Assembly: GCA_013397865.1 (NCBI GenBank)
Contig: VZTI01005066.1
Location: 509,197-573,196, forward strand
Direction of reading: 5' to 3'
DNA from: Struthidea cinerea
Lineage: Eukaryota > Chordata > Aves > Passeriformes > Corcoracidae
DNA length: 64,000 nt
The notes beneath the pieces are model-generated. The model had not been told where the DNA came from, searched no databases, and was given only the letters and a program-made list of their open reading frames with translations. Positions within the stretch are counted from its first letter, which is position 1. Each line of letters begins with the position of its first letter. Both the position numbers and the translations under genes were made by a program. Positions 43,141 through 56,288 of this stretch are shown in pieces.

Positions 43141-45593
43141 CCAGCCAATGGACTATTTACTAACTTTGAGTGATGGTTCCCAAAGCCAGAGCTCTGCATA
43201 TCTTTCTGGCAATGCTCATACTTACTGCAGCTTTGAATTAGACTAATACTGAATAAAAAAGCTGCAGTAAGACTCTTCAGCATGTTTCCTCTAACTTTTC
43301 CTATTCATTTTCTTCAGTCATCACTCACTGTCCCAGAAGCAAGCCTCTTTGGCAAGGACCTCTTGGAAAGGCTATCCTGCATATCTCAATGCAGTCCTTC
43401 TAATGTGAAGTTATATCACACTGTAGGGCCACTGTCCTCTACACTAGCCAGAACCAACTTCTCCACAAGGAGGATCAGTCATCCAGGGCTGGTGTCCAAG
43501 GGTTTGAGACTCAACTGGATTTGATCCTGCTGGTGTGAGAGCCTACAGTGCAAACCAAAGCATGAGCACACAACTGATATCATGATTTCTTAAGATGCCT
43601 TTTTTTGTGAACTCAGGGTTTGCATCTGTGAAACTGGTAGAATAATAACATGCACACATTGAAGAAAATGTGCATCCACTAATTAAATCAATTCACTTTT
43701 CTAACTTCTGCATAAAGCAAGGAATTTTTTTTCTGATGATTTTACACAGTATTAATGCATCTGTTATTTTTGCTGAAGCAATCGCCAGTTCTCTGCAGCG
43801 CATGTGAAGTGGCCACAGATTACTGGAACACATTTCCTTAGCAACTGTTGGAATAATTTCATGTCCAGGAGAAGGCAGCTTTCCTAATACAACTCAATGT
43901 TATCAGCAGCACTTGGAGCCATCAAGACTTGCTTGTCAGTCTCTGACAAGCGTAGTGTGACAAGAAGTTTGAAACAATCCTTTCCTAAACCCTGTTTGTC
44001 ACTTTATCATGTTATGATAAAGATCAGATCCTTTTCCTTGTCTGTTTACTGTAAGAGTTGATCATTCCCAAATGAGGAATTCTACATATTTTTTTTGGAC
44101 AAGTCTCACTCAAAATCACCAGTGTCTAAAACCAATATTGAGCACAGAAGGCAAAAGTATTTCAAGACTGGAGATGACCTCTGAGTCTAGATAGTAATAT
44201 GACTTTGGTCAATATTATAATTTATGCAGAAGGCATAGTTTTCCCTTTGCCACAAGTTGCTTCCCCATGTATAGTTGCTGCTTTTCTTAGCATATGGCCA
44301 ACCCAACCTGTGAGATCCTTGGTCTTCAGTCCCAGCTCCCACAAAATGCTACAAATATACAGATGGATTCTAGAAAATGGGTCACACATTTACAGGAGGA
44401 AAGTTTTCTTAAGAGAAAATACTTTTAGTATTAACTTTAGGCAATGATTTTCATGCTCTTTTCTGATTCTCACCTTTCATTTCAGCTTCCTGTTGAAAAC
44501 AGCTTAAGATCAAATACACTTGATCCTATTATACAGAAATACATCCGAGGCTTGCAAGTGATCTCAGCAGAGTGCAATTAGGAAGACATAAATATGATAA
44601 TGAAGCTGTTACATCACATTTTTCTAGTTTGGTACTGTTATGAGCTTACTTTATTTATCTATTTATAGGCTTTGATGCATACGTTGATGTAAGAAGATGG
44701 GTTTATTCCTTGCCTTGGCCGATATAGCAGGAATAGTTTCTCTGCCTCTTCTTTGTTCTCATTAGCCGTGTTATGGGTAACCTCCACAAGTGCCACTCCA
44801 GACAGTGCGTTCTTAAAGCCAGAAAGATTTTTGAGGGAAACCCATTTCGGAGGTAAAGATCCTCTGTTAGGTAAAGTACCTACTGTTGCCTTTATTTGTG
44901 AAGTCAGCCTGACTCCCCTTTGACAAAAACTGCTGTTTCAGAGTGAGATGGAGTTGTGGACTCTCAGACAGCTGAGGACACTACAGCCTGACATGAGGAC
45001 CTGAGCTTTGGTCAAATGAACAGCAGAGAACTAACTCAGACATTGGGATACTTGTGACATTTGCTGTCACTGAAAAAGCCCTGCTCGACTGATGCCTGTG
45101 ACACTGATGGAAGTGCAGCCCTGCACTGGGAAGATCCTTCCCCACGGCTCTTTACAAAACTTCAAGTAAAGTGCACATAGTTCTGCAAAGGAGGAGAGAA
45201 ATCCTCAAGGGCAGAAATGTCACTGAAGTGAACTTAAATCACATGAATGATAACTCCACTGGGAGAACAGCAGACATCAGTCATCTGTGTGCTTGCTTAA
45301 TATCCTCTGGCTTGGAATATTTCTGCTGTCAGTAATTTTGCTCATCTGCTGGGCAGCCAGAAGGATGAACAGAATTGCTCTTAGCAGACTAAAGCTATGG
45401 ACCATTGCAAACAGTCGCTAACAAGAGCACTTGCCAAGCACCTGAGACTGATGATTCATCATTTTTCCCACTTTTTATAGATACCTGGTTAAAGGTGCCA
45501 GATTACCAGTCCTGGCAACTAAACTCCTTCATCTTTCGCAGAGGCATGGCATGCAGAGGCAGATATGCACAGCAGCCTTGACCTTGTCCCTCT
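43141..45593. other. No recognised gene
   Basis: Unremarkable sequence without recognised repeats or convincing exons. Confidence 0.5.
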
Positions 45594-45638
45594 CCTCTCA
45601 CTTATGAGAGAGGAGAGATCCTCTCCATAAGTGAGAGG
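45594..45638. repeat. Long near-perfect hairpin, about 20-bp stem
   Basis: CCTCTCACTTATG (45594-45606) pairs with CATAAGTGAGAGG (45626-45638), and GAGAGGA (45608-45614) pairs with TCCTCTC (45619-45625) around a GAGA loop. The only defect is one bulged A at 45607. T45593 and A45639 extend the stem by one pair. Confidence 0.97.
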
Positions 45639-47611
45639 ATCTCTCCATGATCAACCTCCTTGGATGGGCCTTTTTTCCCCATTGGTTATAGCTACTGGAA
45701 AACCATTATCTGGGTGCAACAAAGAGGGCTAAACTTTTAGTACGCACTTTTATGAAACAGGTAGCAAAGTATGCTTGTAAAGGGAGATAGTGCCACGAAT
45801 CCTTTTTCAAGAGCGGGAAACTGAAGCTGAAGGCAATAAAACAGTGTGCTCAAGATTAAAAAAAGAGTTGCAAAGCCAAAAATAAACCCTAAAGCTCCTG
45901 AGCTCAGACCTCTGTTGACAAGGCCATTTAGATTAGTGCTTGATCAAAGATTGGAAGGTTTTCGCCTGTTATCTGCATTTAAGCTTTTTTCCCTTCAGTC
46001 TCCTGAGATGTTGTGCCTAAACCCATCTTGGCTCATTGCTCTTTGCACAACAAGTTCCTCTTGGAGCTCTCCCAGAGTTACCTGCTTCAAATCTACCTTA
46101 AATACAGTATTATTGACTTTAAATAGGAAATTGCTCATAACTTAGCCTTCAGCATAGAGAACATATGTATCCTGCAGTGATTTCAGTGCCAAACTGATCC
46201 ATAGGCATCAGCTTTTCTTTTCCAAATCCCTGGGATTTTTCTACTACACCTCTTACATGTGGGGAGAAACCTCAATAAAATCCCAGAACATCTGCTCGAT
46301 CTTCCTTTAAAATTTCCTCTAGTATCTCTGCTATGATGGTTGAAAAATCTAGTCTAAGTTCACACGTGACAAACGCTGCTTTAGGCTTACTTAAAAAACA
46401 TGACCAAAAAACCCAACTAATGAAACCTATATTTTTCTCTACCTTTACTTCCACGTGAAATGAAAAAAAGTAAAACCAGGCCAAACCCACACTACTCAAA
46501 CACTGACTAAAACCAAGCAGTTGCTTGAGAGATTTCTGAGTGAAACAGCTGTGAAACTTAGACTGGTGTCTCTAAGTGTTGGAAATAACTGCAGTGACCA
46601 GTGTTGATAAAAATCAGGAACACAAAACTGACATTTAATCTTGATATGTAGCTGAGCACATACCAATACCATGGCCCACAGCCTCCCTTCAAGTCCCAGT
46701 GTCCTGCGGGTTTCGACAGAGTTTGGAAGCTCATCTGCCTCAGACTGCCAGGTCATAACACACTGATAAATACCTGTTAGAAACGGAGGAAAAAATACAA
46801 CACACTCCTGAATGAATATTGATTTTATGTCAATTTCTTTATGTTCCCACTTACACAGACTGCAGGTCATTGATGGAGAGGATCCTCAGAAAGCAAAATT
46901 AAAATGAACTTCATCCAGCAGTGGTGAAAACAAAAGTTTCCCTAATAAGCAATAATGATTTCGAGGACTTCAGCATCTCTAGGTACTCCACAGTGTAGTA
47001 GAAATACAGCTCTTCTTTGCTTTCTTTCAGCAGCTCATAAATCTATCAGAGGCCACACTTAAATTGAAGATCAAACAATCAGCAGATACTGGTAAACACT
47101 GAAGCTTCTTCAAAGTTCATGATAAAAAAGGAGCCAGGAGTAGCTTTTTTTCCTAGCAGGATCTGATGTTTGAAGTATAATGATAGATCTTCAGATTAGA
47201 CAGCTCTCATAATCTTTTGAGTCCTATTTTTCTTATATACTGTTATTAGTTGACAACTGCTCTCAGAGTACATCTTCTCTCACACACACCAGAATAAACC
47301 CCATCAAAGCCAGGTGTAACCCAGGAGAGCATCAAACCCAATGCACCAGGAGGGCATTCAGCAATGCCTTTGTGTAGCCAGAGCAGCTGGATAGATCTGG
47401 TGGAGTTGCTCCACAGTCTACCCAGAACAAACTAATTTCACAGCAGAGTACTCTTAGGTCTTTTTATTTTATAGATGCAATTCTCATTATGCTTGTGTTC
47501 TTTGTCCTCTCTTTGGGTCCTCTGCTCTTCTCGTCCCCTATTCCTCTTCCATTTTTCAGTTTTTCCTGCCTTTCAATTTTCTTTTAGCTTTATTTCTGGA
47601 TTCCCAGAGTG
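45639..47611. other. No firm feature; one weak exon-like segment
   Basis: At 45692-45760 a good acceptor (TTTTTTCCCCATTGGTTATAG) and donor (AAACAG|GTAGCA) enclose 23 open codons (LLENHYLGATKRAKLLVRTF), phase 0 to 0. This is too short to call a gene. A lysine-rich open stretch follows at 45850-45965. Confidence 0.25.
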
Positions 47612-47616
47612 AGGAA

Positions 47617-48225
47617 TGTGGGTGAGGGTTCCCTACCTGCTGCCAGTCACAGCCTCAGTCTCCACCCCTGTACACACGCCCAGTTCTCCCTTTCCAGAAT
47701 GTTCCCCAGTTAATTGTCTGTCATGTTGGCTCCTCCCTGACTCCCCCCAAGTTAACACCCCTGGTTTTATCCCATTGGACTTTGTACCCTTGTTCCTCCC
47801 CTGTACCTTTATCCTATTAGTCCAAGTTGTAAATCCCTCCCTCACTTTCCTCCCTTAAAAACCTCGGACACCCCTAGAGTGCTCAGAGTTCTCGGAGTTC
47901 TCCCCACACTCTTGCCACGCTGCAATAAACGCTGTCGTTGGTAAGAGAGAGAGCTCTCCTTCTCTTCCTCTCTTCGCCTCCGGGGTCGCCTTGCCTTACC
48001 ACCGCACACCACCTGCAGCCTGAGCGTCCCGGACGACGGGTCTCGGGAGACCGATTAGCCGGTCTCACCCCGCTGCCTGCGACAGCCTGCGCGGAGGCGG
48101 CTGACCGCGCGCTGCCGAGGGGCAGACGTCACAGGGCAGTGTTCGCAGACACTGTCGCCGAGCCCGGCCAGGATCGGACCGGACGCCGCTTTAGCGGCCG
48201 CGCTGTCCGAGGGTCCGCGGCGACA
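47617..48225 (+). mobile_element. Solo LTR of an endogenous retrovirus, about 609 bp
   Basis: It begins TGTGGGTGAGGG and ends GGCGACA, with identical 5-bp duplications AGGAA at 47612-47616 and 48226-48230. The plus strand shows an inverted CCAAT (CCCATTGG, about 47770), a TATA-like CCTTAAAAAC near 47854 and AATAAA at 47924-47929, in the order U3 promoter then polyadenylation signal. The 3' half (48000-48225) is strikingly CpG-rich. No internal viral genes are present. An open frame of about 121 codons crosses its CpG-rich end and has no coding meaning. Confidence 0.8.
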
Positions 48226-48230
48226 AGGAA

Positions 48231-49654
48231 GAGTGAGAGAGTGAGGTTGCTTGTCTCTCTGAGCTGTGATCTCTCTGTTTTGGTTATAAGGAGGCCAAAG
48301 TGATCTGATTTATTTCAAAATCCTCTAAAGAGATTTAACTGCATTTAACTTTCTGATTCTTTTCTTTACACCTGAATTCCTTATTTTGTCCCTTCCCACA
48401 TTCTCAAGCTAATAGGGGAATAACGAGAAGGCACTTTCAGCATTCAGTTATACGTGAGAGTTTCCTGATGAGCAATGTCCAACAAGCCCATGTCTATCCA
48501 AACCACAGCGGGCACTCATCTGTCAAAGTCCCTTTGACTAGTTGAGCTCAGTTCCTGCTTTCTAAGCACCAGTCCTTACCATTAGAAATCTGACTGTACT
48601 TTCGTGGGGAACACATAGCAGAACACAAGTAAATGTCTGGCTAAATGAGGCAAGGCATTTGGAAGTGGTTAACCTGTCCAACTTGGATAGAATGATTGAT
48701 GTTAAAATTCAGAGCATTGGTATTTGAGAAAGCATCCTGTGTATACAGAGGATAAAAGCACCTGAGGTCTCTCAGTCAATCCTTCTGAGTAATAAGTCCC
48801 TTGACTTTTCCAAATCTGGATTTAAAAGTCAAATCCAAATTTCAGTGCAGCTGAAAGTCCAGACACCTGCCTAAGGCAGGGATGTCTCAATCCTGTGTTT
48901 GAGGAGGAGGAAAGATGGGCTGGCCATCATGTTTGCAACCTTCTCCTTTGCCCTCATTAATGTTTTATTAATAGCTGATATCACATGAAAGCAGATTTTC
49001 CTTTGTGCCTGACATTAAATGCTGATCAATATTAATGTTTGATTTATATTTCTGAGAAAGGGACAGCAAGAGGGAGCAAGAGTGAGACTGGAAATAGGAT
49101 TTACATGAACTTCAATAGAGCTGTTAAAACAGCGAGGCTGGTGAAATAATCAATTGGACAAGGAACTGGCTAACAAATGAAGTCTGGGCTGTGACAGCAC
49201 CTAGTCACAGTTCACTTAGGGCTGCAGGAGGAGGAACTGTGAGTTGGCATGAATTTTTGCATGATCTGAAAACACACTGGGCAGTGGGGCAGGATTTTGT
49301 GCCTTTGACTCACAGGAATACAGCCACAAGCAGGGGTCAGGAGACACCATCCTGCTGCAGCAGCAGAGAGGAGGCCAGTGGAAGAGGGACAAGGAAACAA
49401 CTTGGCTATCCATATTCTGAAGAGGTGCAGGTTGTGCCCAAAGATCAAGAGACTTTTGCGTTGTGAGGCTAGAGAGGGATGAGGCAGAAGGAGAAGCTCC
49501 AGTTGGAGTGAATGAACTTTCAAAGGAACTGAAGGTAGAGAGCTGGAGTAGCTAAAAGTGAAGCTGCTGGGCGGGGTGGGGGGGACACATGAGGCATGCC
49601 TGGAGCCACTGGCACGTGTGGTGCTAAGCCAGAGGCATAGGTATACATAGGTGT
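48231..49654. other. No recognised feature
   Basis: Ordinary sequence with a purine-rich patch near 49050-49095 and a G-rich GGCGGGGTGGGGGGG at 49570-49584. Confidence 0.5.
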
Positions 49655-49941
49655 ACAAGGGCATGCAGTTATTGGAGAAGGGGAAATGGCTTTAAGATGA
49701 GGGAGGGTAGGTTTAGATTCAATATTAGGAAGAAATTCTTCACTGTGAGGGTGTTGAGGCCCTGGCACAGGTTGCCCAGAGATGCTGTGGATCCTCCATT
49801 CCTAGAAGTGTTCAAGGCCAGTTTGGATGGGGCTTGGAGCGATCTGGTCTAGGGGAAGGTGTTCCTGCTCAGGGCACATTTGGGTTGGAATGAGATGAGC
49901 TTTGAGGTTCCTTCCAAACAAACTGTTCTATGAGTCTATGA
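49655..49941 (+). repeat. CR1 LINE 3' fragment
   Basis: Sense CR1: GGCTTTAAGATGAGGGAGGG, GATTCAATATTAGGAAGAAA, CTGGCACAGGTTGCCCAGAG, GGGGCTTGGAGCGATCTGGT and the tail TTCTATGAGTCTATGATG. About 287 bp. Confidence 0.95.
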
Positions 49942-50229
49942 TGTAGTAAAGAAGTGGAGCACTGGGGTTTGCTTCTGCCTTGTGAAAATGAACCTCCAGC
50001 AAGGCTCACTGGGTGAGGCAATGTGCAAACTGACCAAGAGATGGGGCTGAATCAATAATGGAGATAGACTGGAAGAGCAAAGGAAATTTGTGATATTTGT
50101 GACATTGTGAAATTTGAAGGTGATAGCTGAAAGGAGGAGGGACACTGCACAGCACTAGAAAACACTCCAGTTTGAAAAATAGATGAAAGACAGCTCACAG
50201 GGGTGCCATGTTTTTAATTGCTCGATATT

Positions 50230-50340
50230 CGTAGAATCCTAGAATGGTTTGGGTTGCAAGGGACCTTAAAGCTCATCTGGTTCCAATCCCCCTGCCATGG
50301 GCAGGGACACCTTCCACTAGACCAGGATGCTCAAAGCCCT
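50230..50340 (-). repeat. CR1 LINE 3' fragment, opposite orientation to its neighbour
   Basis: GTAGAATCCTAGAATGGTTT, AAGGGACCTTAAAGCTCATC and GCAGGGACACCTTCCACTAG are minus-strand CR1, truncated after about 110 bp. It lies 288 bp from the plus-strand copy at 49655-49941. Confidence 0.94.
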
Positions 50341-52152
50341 ATTATAATAGAACGTGCATTTCAACACAGCAGGAGAACAAAGGAGTAAGAGCCTTGTGCC
50401 AGCCTTTGTAATGAAAACACAACCTGGCTGAGAGGAGGAGACATCCAGAAAATTTATGCCACCAAGTTATTCTTGATTTGCTCTTTTTTTTTCCAATAGC
50501 AGTAACCAAATGAAGAGGTGTTCATACAAATGATATCTGTGGAAAGTACCTATAGATGCCTCTAATTGTGGGTAAAGTCAGGGGTTACACCATGCCTTGT
50601 GTTTGAGCAGATCAGATCAAAGGAAAATGGAAAAACAAGAGTGGGAGGTAAGGAATGTTCCGCAAGGCATTAGCAGTCAGATACTTCTGCTTGGTTTGCT
50701 TATGGAGTTTTGCAGACTCGGTCTGGGAGGTTCACTAGGTCAGACTGATGCCTTGATGGCCTTTTTGCTCTAGAATATCCATGAACAGTCCCCAGGAGCC
50801 AGCTTCCAGGTGCCCATTAAAGACAACGGGCACAGTAATAGTAAAAACTCTCTAAGCTGGTGGCTCTACCAACTGACAGCAGATTGGCAATACCTGACAG
50901 ATGATCAGAGCTGAACTGTCTTGCTAAATGCAAATATGCCTATGCAGAAATGGAAAATTACCATAAAATCTTTAGGACTGCAGGAAACTTCAAAGCTAAT
51001 TTGCGTGTTCAACTAAAACTGCAGTGTCCCTGTTAGCAATGTCACGCTGCTCTGTTAGTTATCCTTCTAATTAGAGCAGTATGGACAGGAGCACAGGAGA
51101 GAAAGCAGCTCAGATAACAAAATTACACAGGTTAGAAAGCTGGTGTCTAGTTGATCCAGGAGAATTTTGATTTAGACTCTTCCTTTGCTAGGCAAATCTT
51201 TCCTGTCACAGGAGATGACTTATCTACTCTCTACCAGCTTATTTTTGGGTACTTAACAGTCAGAGCCAGAGTGGGTATGATCATTTCTGCTGTGTAACTA
51301 CAACTGCAGCTGCACTGTTCTCACTTTCAGATACTAAAGTTCAAGTGTAAAACACTCTATTCTCCATGTAGACATTAACGAAGGGTACATAGGCATTAGC
51401 AGAACTTAAATCCTAAAATTGGTGGAAATAGGTTACAGTGTGTTAGCTGCTTTCTTCACGAGTCTCTTTAATGCAGCAAACCACTTCACTTTCAAGGTAA
51501 AATCTGAGTCATTTCAGAATAATTTAAAGCTGGGGCAAATCCAACTTTTCCTTGCTGATGAAAAAAATACTCTTGTCTCAGACAAGCCTGCTTTTCTCAT
51601 TTTTTCAGGAGAGGGATGAAGAAAATATTTGAAGAAAGAGACTCTTTGGAGAGAAATTCAGGTACAGTTCTTTGTATGCTGCATGTCAGCAATTAGACAC
51701 AAGTGTCAGTGTAAGAGTTACTAGCTGCTGGTAAAAGCTGTCCCTCACTCAGCACGGTTCAGTGCACTACTCAGTCCTCAGCACTTCAGTAAGTGTTGAT
51801 ATATCCATGGAATGTGTGTCTTAAGTAAATGCTTCAGCAAATTTGCTCTTCAAAACCATGGATATTCAGGACTACTTCCTAAGGTTGTGGAAATTACTCC
51901 TTAGTTGGCTGGAACTGCTCTAGTTCATACAGGTTGAGATCAGGCCCCAAACCTCCAGGCTCATCTGATGGAGTCCCTCAAGCTCATCATCCCTGGCAAA
52001 GAATGGCTTTATTAATGACCACACAGAAAAGGCATTTATATAAGATCCTTACTGCTCTTTAAAGCTGAGACTCTCTTAAGGAGAAGCTGGTGAAACAACT
52101 TTCTGAATCATTATTTTAGGCAACTGTCCCTTGCCAGTACTACTTTTCCCAT

Positions 52153-52168
52153 TTTTCCTCGAGGAAAA
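52153..52168. repeat. Perfect 16-bp palindrome
   Basis: TTTTCCTCGAGGAAAA, with a central XhoI-type CTCGAG. No loop. Confidence 0.97.
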
Positions 52169-55100
52169 GCACTGACCATCTAAAAACAAAGCAATTCTAG
52201 TTGCTTCCCTGCCAGAGGCAGTGCCAGCCCTGGGGCAATCCCAGTTCTGGGGCAATCCCGGTATAGGCAATATTGGTAGGATTATCTAAACCAGTGATTT
52301 TATGTCCCTCTGTGTCCTCTTTGTGCTGCCGCAGAGTGTGCCTCTGAGCATCTCTGAACAGAAAGAAACACCGCCTCCCAAAAGTATTCTCTCTGCTAGC
52401 AGGCTCAGAGCTGACCATTAATAGTAGCAAAGGCTCTACATTTGCATTTTCAATTCCTCACTTAGCTCAGTAATTTCAGCCCATCACATAATCCCTTCTG
52501 CTCATTACGTCTGCAGTGTGAGAGGAAAAAATTAGCACAAAATTGCTGCTTTATAATAATCTGAGAGCTGCTCACCTGACAAGCTGCAGTGGTGGGGAGC
52601 ATTGTTGGAGCTTTATATTCAAACTAGGAAGTATTAAATATTACACAAGTTGTTTGCTTGCCGTTCATGTCAAAGCAGGAGGGCCTGGGCTAACCCTTGG
52701 AGAGAAGAAAAGGGAGAATAAATAGATCATCAGCTGCTGCAGAAAATGTCCTGCCAGTGATCATGGATTTATGAATTCATATGGAGGCACATCTCCACAG
52801 AGAGCTGAATTGTCTAGTCATTTTAAAGATAAATATTGCAGATGGGTGAATAATTCACTTGTACAAATGTTCACTGAAAACAAATTAACTGGGTTGTGTG
52901 TACAGGTGATGTGAAATCGTAATAGTTATTTCACTGAATGTTTGAGAAGGCAGTTTCTAGAATTCACCCAGCCTGTCTCAGCAAGTACCTAAGCTACTAA
53001 ACTCTTCAAAAACAGCTTTAGAGTCTTGCCCAACATTAACTTCCAGGTTCCAGAAGGGATGTTAATTAGATTAGCACAGTGTGCATACAGAATACTGCAG
53101 CTAGGACAGCTGGTGGTGATCTTTCCAGAAGTAAACACACCGCTGCATTTCACACAGAAATGTCAGCACCGACACCTATTTAAAGTCAGATTGGAATAGA
53201 GGGATTTTAAAATACTAACATGAGGGGTGTTTTCAGCTTGCCCAGGAATTGCTCACACTGTGCCCCCACCACCCGGAGGAAGATGCTGTGCTGAGTCCAT
53301 AGGCGTTTATCACCCACCAGATTAAGTCTATAAAAAGGGGATCATGGGCAGTCCATTTGCAGCACAACACAGACATAAAACTATAATAAGTTATTGAGAT
53401 AATGAGGCAGCAGGACATAAAGTCTCCTGCACACAAAGACAGCCGGTGCTCTCAGAACCAACAATTCAGTTAGAAGCACACTTTCCCTGCGAGCCTCCTC
53501 ATAACCACCCATGCTGTTTCCTCTATCTCCTTTAGGAGTATTCCCAGAGGTTGGAAGTGAAAAGTACAATTATCTCCTAGGCTGGCTGGATGATTTCACT
53601 CTAAAATCCTTTTGCTTCCCTCATGACAACCCCAGTCCCTGTTTAGGATAGAGGGACAAAGCACAGCTTCTCAAACACAACCTCAGCATAGCTTTGAGCC
53701 TGTTGATTTTACTAATGGCCTTAGGGGACACAGACCTACATAAATCTACAAATAATAATTTGTGTCTCTTAATTCAGCTAGAAAAAGCAGCAAAACACAT
53801 CAAGGAAGGAGAGTGTTACCCAAAATGTTGCGTGATCAATTTGATCAAAAGAAAATGGGTCATATCACTAAACAATCCTGCCTCTGAAAGGAAGTCTCAT
53901 CCCTCTGCTTCCAAACAATATCCCCAGGCATTAGCTGGGCTATACTGGAAATGTCCCATCTTATTTTTCCAGCTTCCCTTTCTATTTCTTTCCTCTTGCT
54001 CTTTGAATTTGACTTTGCCCTGATCTGAGGAGGAAAGCCCTTAATCAAATGTAGCCTTTGCTAAAGGAATATTTCTGAGGCAGACCTGTGTAAATACACA
54101 ATATCTCAATTACCCTCCAATAGCTGTAGCGTTCTGGGTTTGAAATGTTGCCCTCTGATGGCCTCTACCATCCTATCCATCACAGTGACCATTCGAAGGT
54201 CCCCAACACACTAATAACAGGAAAGGCATTTCGGGAGCACAGCCGAGCTGCCTGTGATATACACCAAATGCTGAATGGAAGTATTTTACTTTCACAGCAG
54301 CCAATATATGAGACACAGCTACAGGGATTTAAATATGATACTCAGGCTCATTAGTAAAGCAAGCACAGGTAACAAGGATTTACTGAATGTTACTGTCTGA
54401 CTTGGCCAGCTTTCCCAAAGGGATCGTTAAGATGCTAAGAAAGTTTTTTGTCTGTATTTTTTTGGAATTAAATCTGCTTTCAGGAGTTCCTGCGTGTTCA
54501 GCAGAAAATCTTTCAGATATTTGAGTTTTGCTTGGCCCAAACTCAGACAAGTAGCACTTCTGTGTGTAGGATCTTTAAAAAGTTGGCCTGTGAGTACTTT
54601 GCCTCTCCTACAGCCAGCCGGGTTCTCCCTGGTTCTGTCCACAGGTGGGAGCAGCCTCAGGGCACAGATTGGGACCACAGCTTCAGGCAAAGAACACATT
54701 GCTTCTGCTGAGCACAGAGGTCTCCCAAAAAGCAGCTGTTGCCAAAACTTTCATGGTCAACAAACAGTTCCGCAACCTTCCTTACAGAAATCCAAACCCC
54801 CTGCTTTGTGCTGACCATCTCCACATCACTCACATCTGTTGCTGCTGTGCTGCACTGGATCACTCACACCTTGGGTTGTTTTTACATGAATATACACCCT
54901 GAAGGTGGCATCACCTGGATTTTGACAACTAACCAGTGAGATACAAGATTCACTTGGGGTAAAACTTCCTTTACTTTTTTTCCAAGCACATAAGGACAGA
55001 TTTTCTCCATCTCTGTAAGTCCAAAATTATTGAGTTTTGCAAGGTCCTTTTGAACCATATTTTTATCCTGACCCTTCCTACCCTACATTAGTGTAATGTT

Positions 55101-56258
55101 CAAATTACAAGGCACATAAAAGTCACCTCTGATACTTCATTAATGGGTCTGCAGCATACAGAAGGTCCAAATTTTATTCCCCTCAAGTTCTGAGCTGGTG
55201 ATGAGGGGTTTTATGTGCTTGAACTGCAATGTGCTCCTCATTGCCTTTAATCTGCCTTTGCAGATCTGCTCAGGAAAGGTTGATATTAGAGAAGTGTTTA
55301 CTTCAGCTTAATTCATTAATGTTTATGAACTGCTGTCAAAATACAAAGTGTTGTATGTTTAGTGAGGGTGACTTTAACATTATTGTGGCTTCAACTAATA
55401 CATAAATAACCATGAGACAAAGTGGTGTCCAATAACTGTCATTGTAGCTCTATTGCCTCTGTTTTTTTGTCCTTTGATTATACTACAGAACTTTTTTTGT
55501 CTGTGAACAAGTGAAGCATGATCCACCCTGGTTCTATATATCTTCTTCAGTCTGCCTAAAATTAACAGATTGTCCACGGTTTTAAGGTCAATATCAAGTC
55601 CTTTTGAACACAGGAGTTTAATTCATGGCTTAGGCAGCAAGGTTTGCATGGAGATCTACGATCTTTTATTAAACCAGTGAATACACCTGAAGAACAAAAA
55701 TGCTTTTGGGCACACAAGCACTTCTTTAGGTCAGAATCTTTGCATTGTGCTGAGCCACAGAGCACAGCTACCGCTGCATCACTGGTGCATTTGTACTGGG
55801 TAAACCTTGAACAGAAACCATTTTATTTCTGAAAAGCAGCCATTTTCTCCCAGAATTATACTAAAAAGAGAGCAGATTTCTTTATCCCTCTGTTAGGTCA
55901 GCAAGGGCACATCTTCATAGTGCCATGCAGGGTGGTACAGAGGTGTTGGAAATAGCATTGACCCAAGGTGGCAAGGGCAGCTTGACACCACACAAACACC
56001 AGCCTGGTCCTGAATTACGCACCTGTGTCAGTGCACTGGTAAAGCCAGCCTAGCTTTTTATGTCGTTCTTCTGCTCACAATTTTAGAATGATCTTGTCTT
56101 TTTAGGATAGACATGTCCTAAATTTGATAGTGAGTATGGATGGGGCAGTGTCAGCAAGCTTTGCTTTGGACTAGTGGCACAGCCTGGTGTGGGATGGAGC
56201 ACATGTCCATCCAGACACTGCTGTGGTTCTACCTATAGGATAAAAAAGTGTCACCCTT

Positions 56259-56288
56259 TCATAACACACATCCTCATAACACACGTCC
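56259..56288 (+). repeat. 15-bp tandem duplication
   Basis: TCATAACACACATCC followed by TCATAACACACGTCC, one difference between copies. Confidence 0.95.

Noticed and set aside
47938..48303. 121-codon plus-strand frame, arginine-rich
   Set aside because: Lies in the CpG-rich 3' half of a solo LTR and runs past its end.
49212..49664. 150-codon minus-strand open frame
   Set aside because: Serine/proline-rich low-complexity translation running up to a CR1 copy; no domain.
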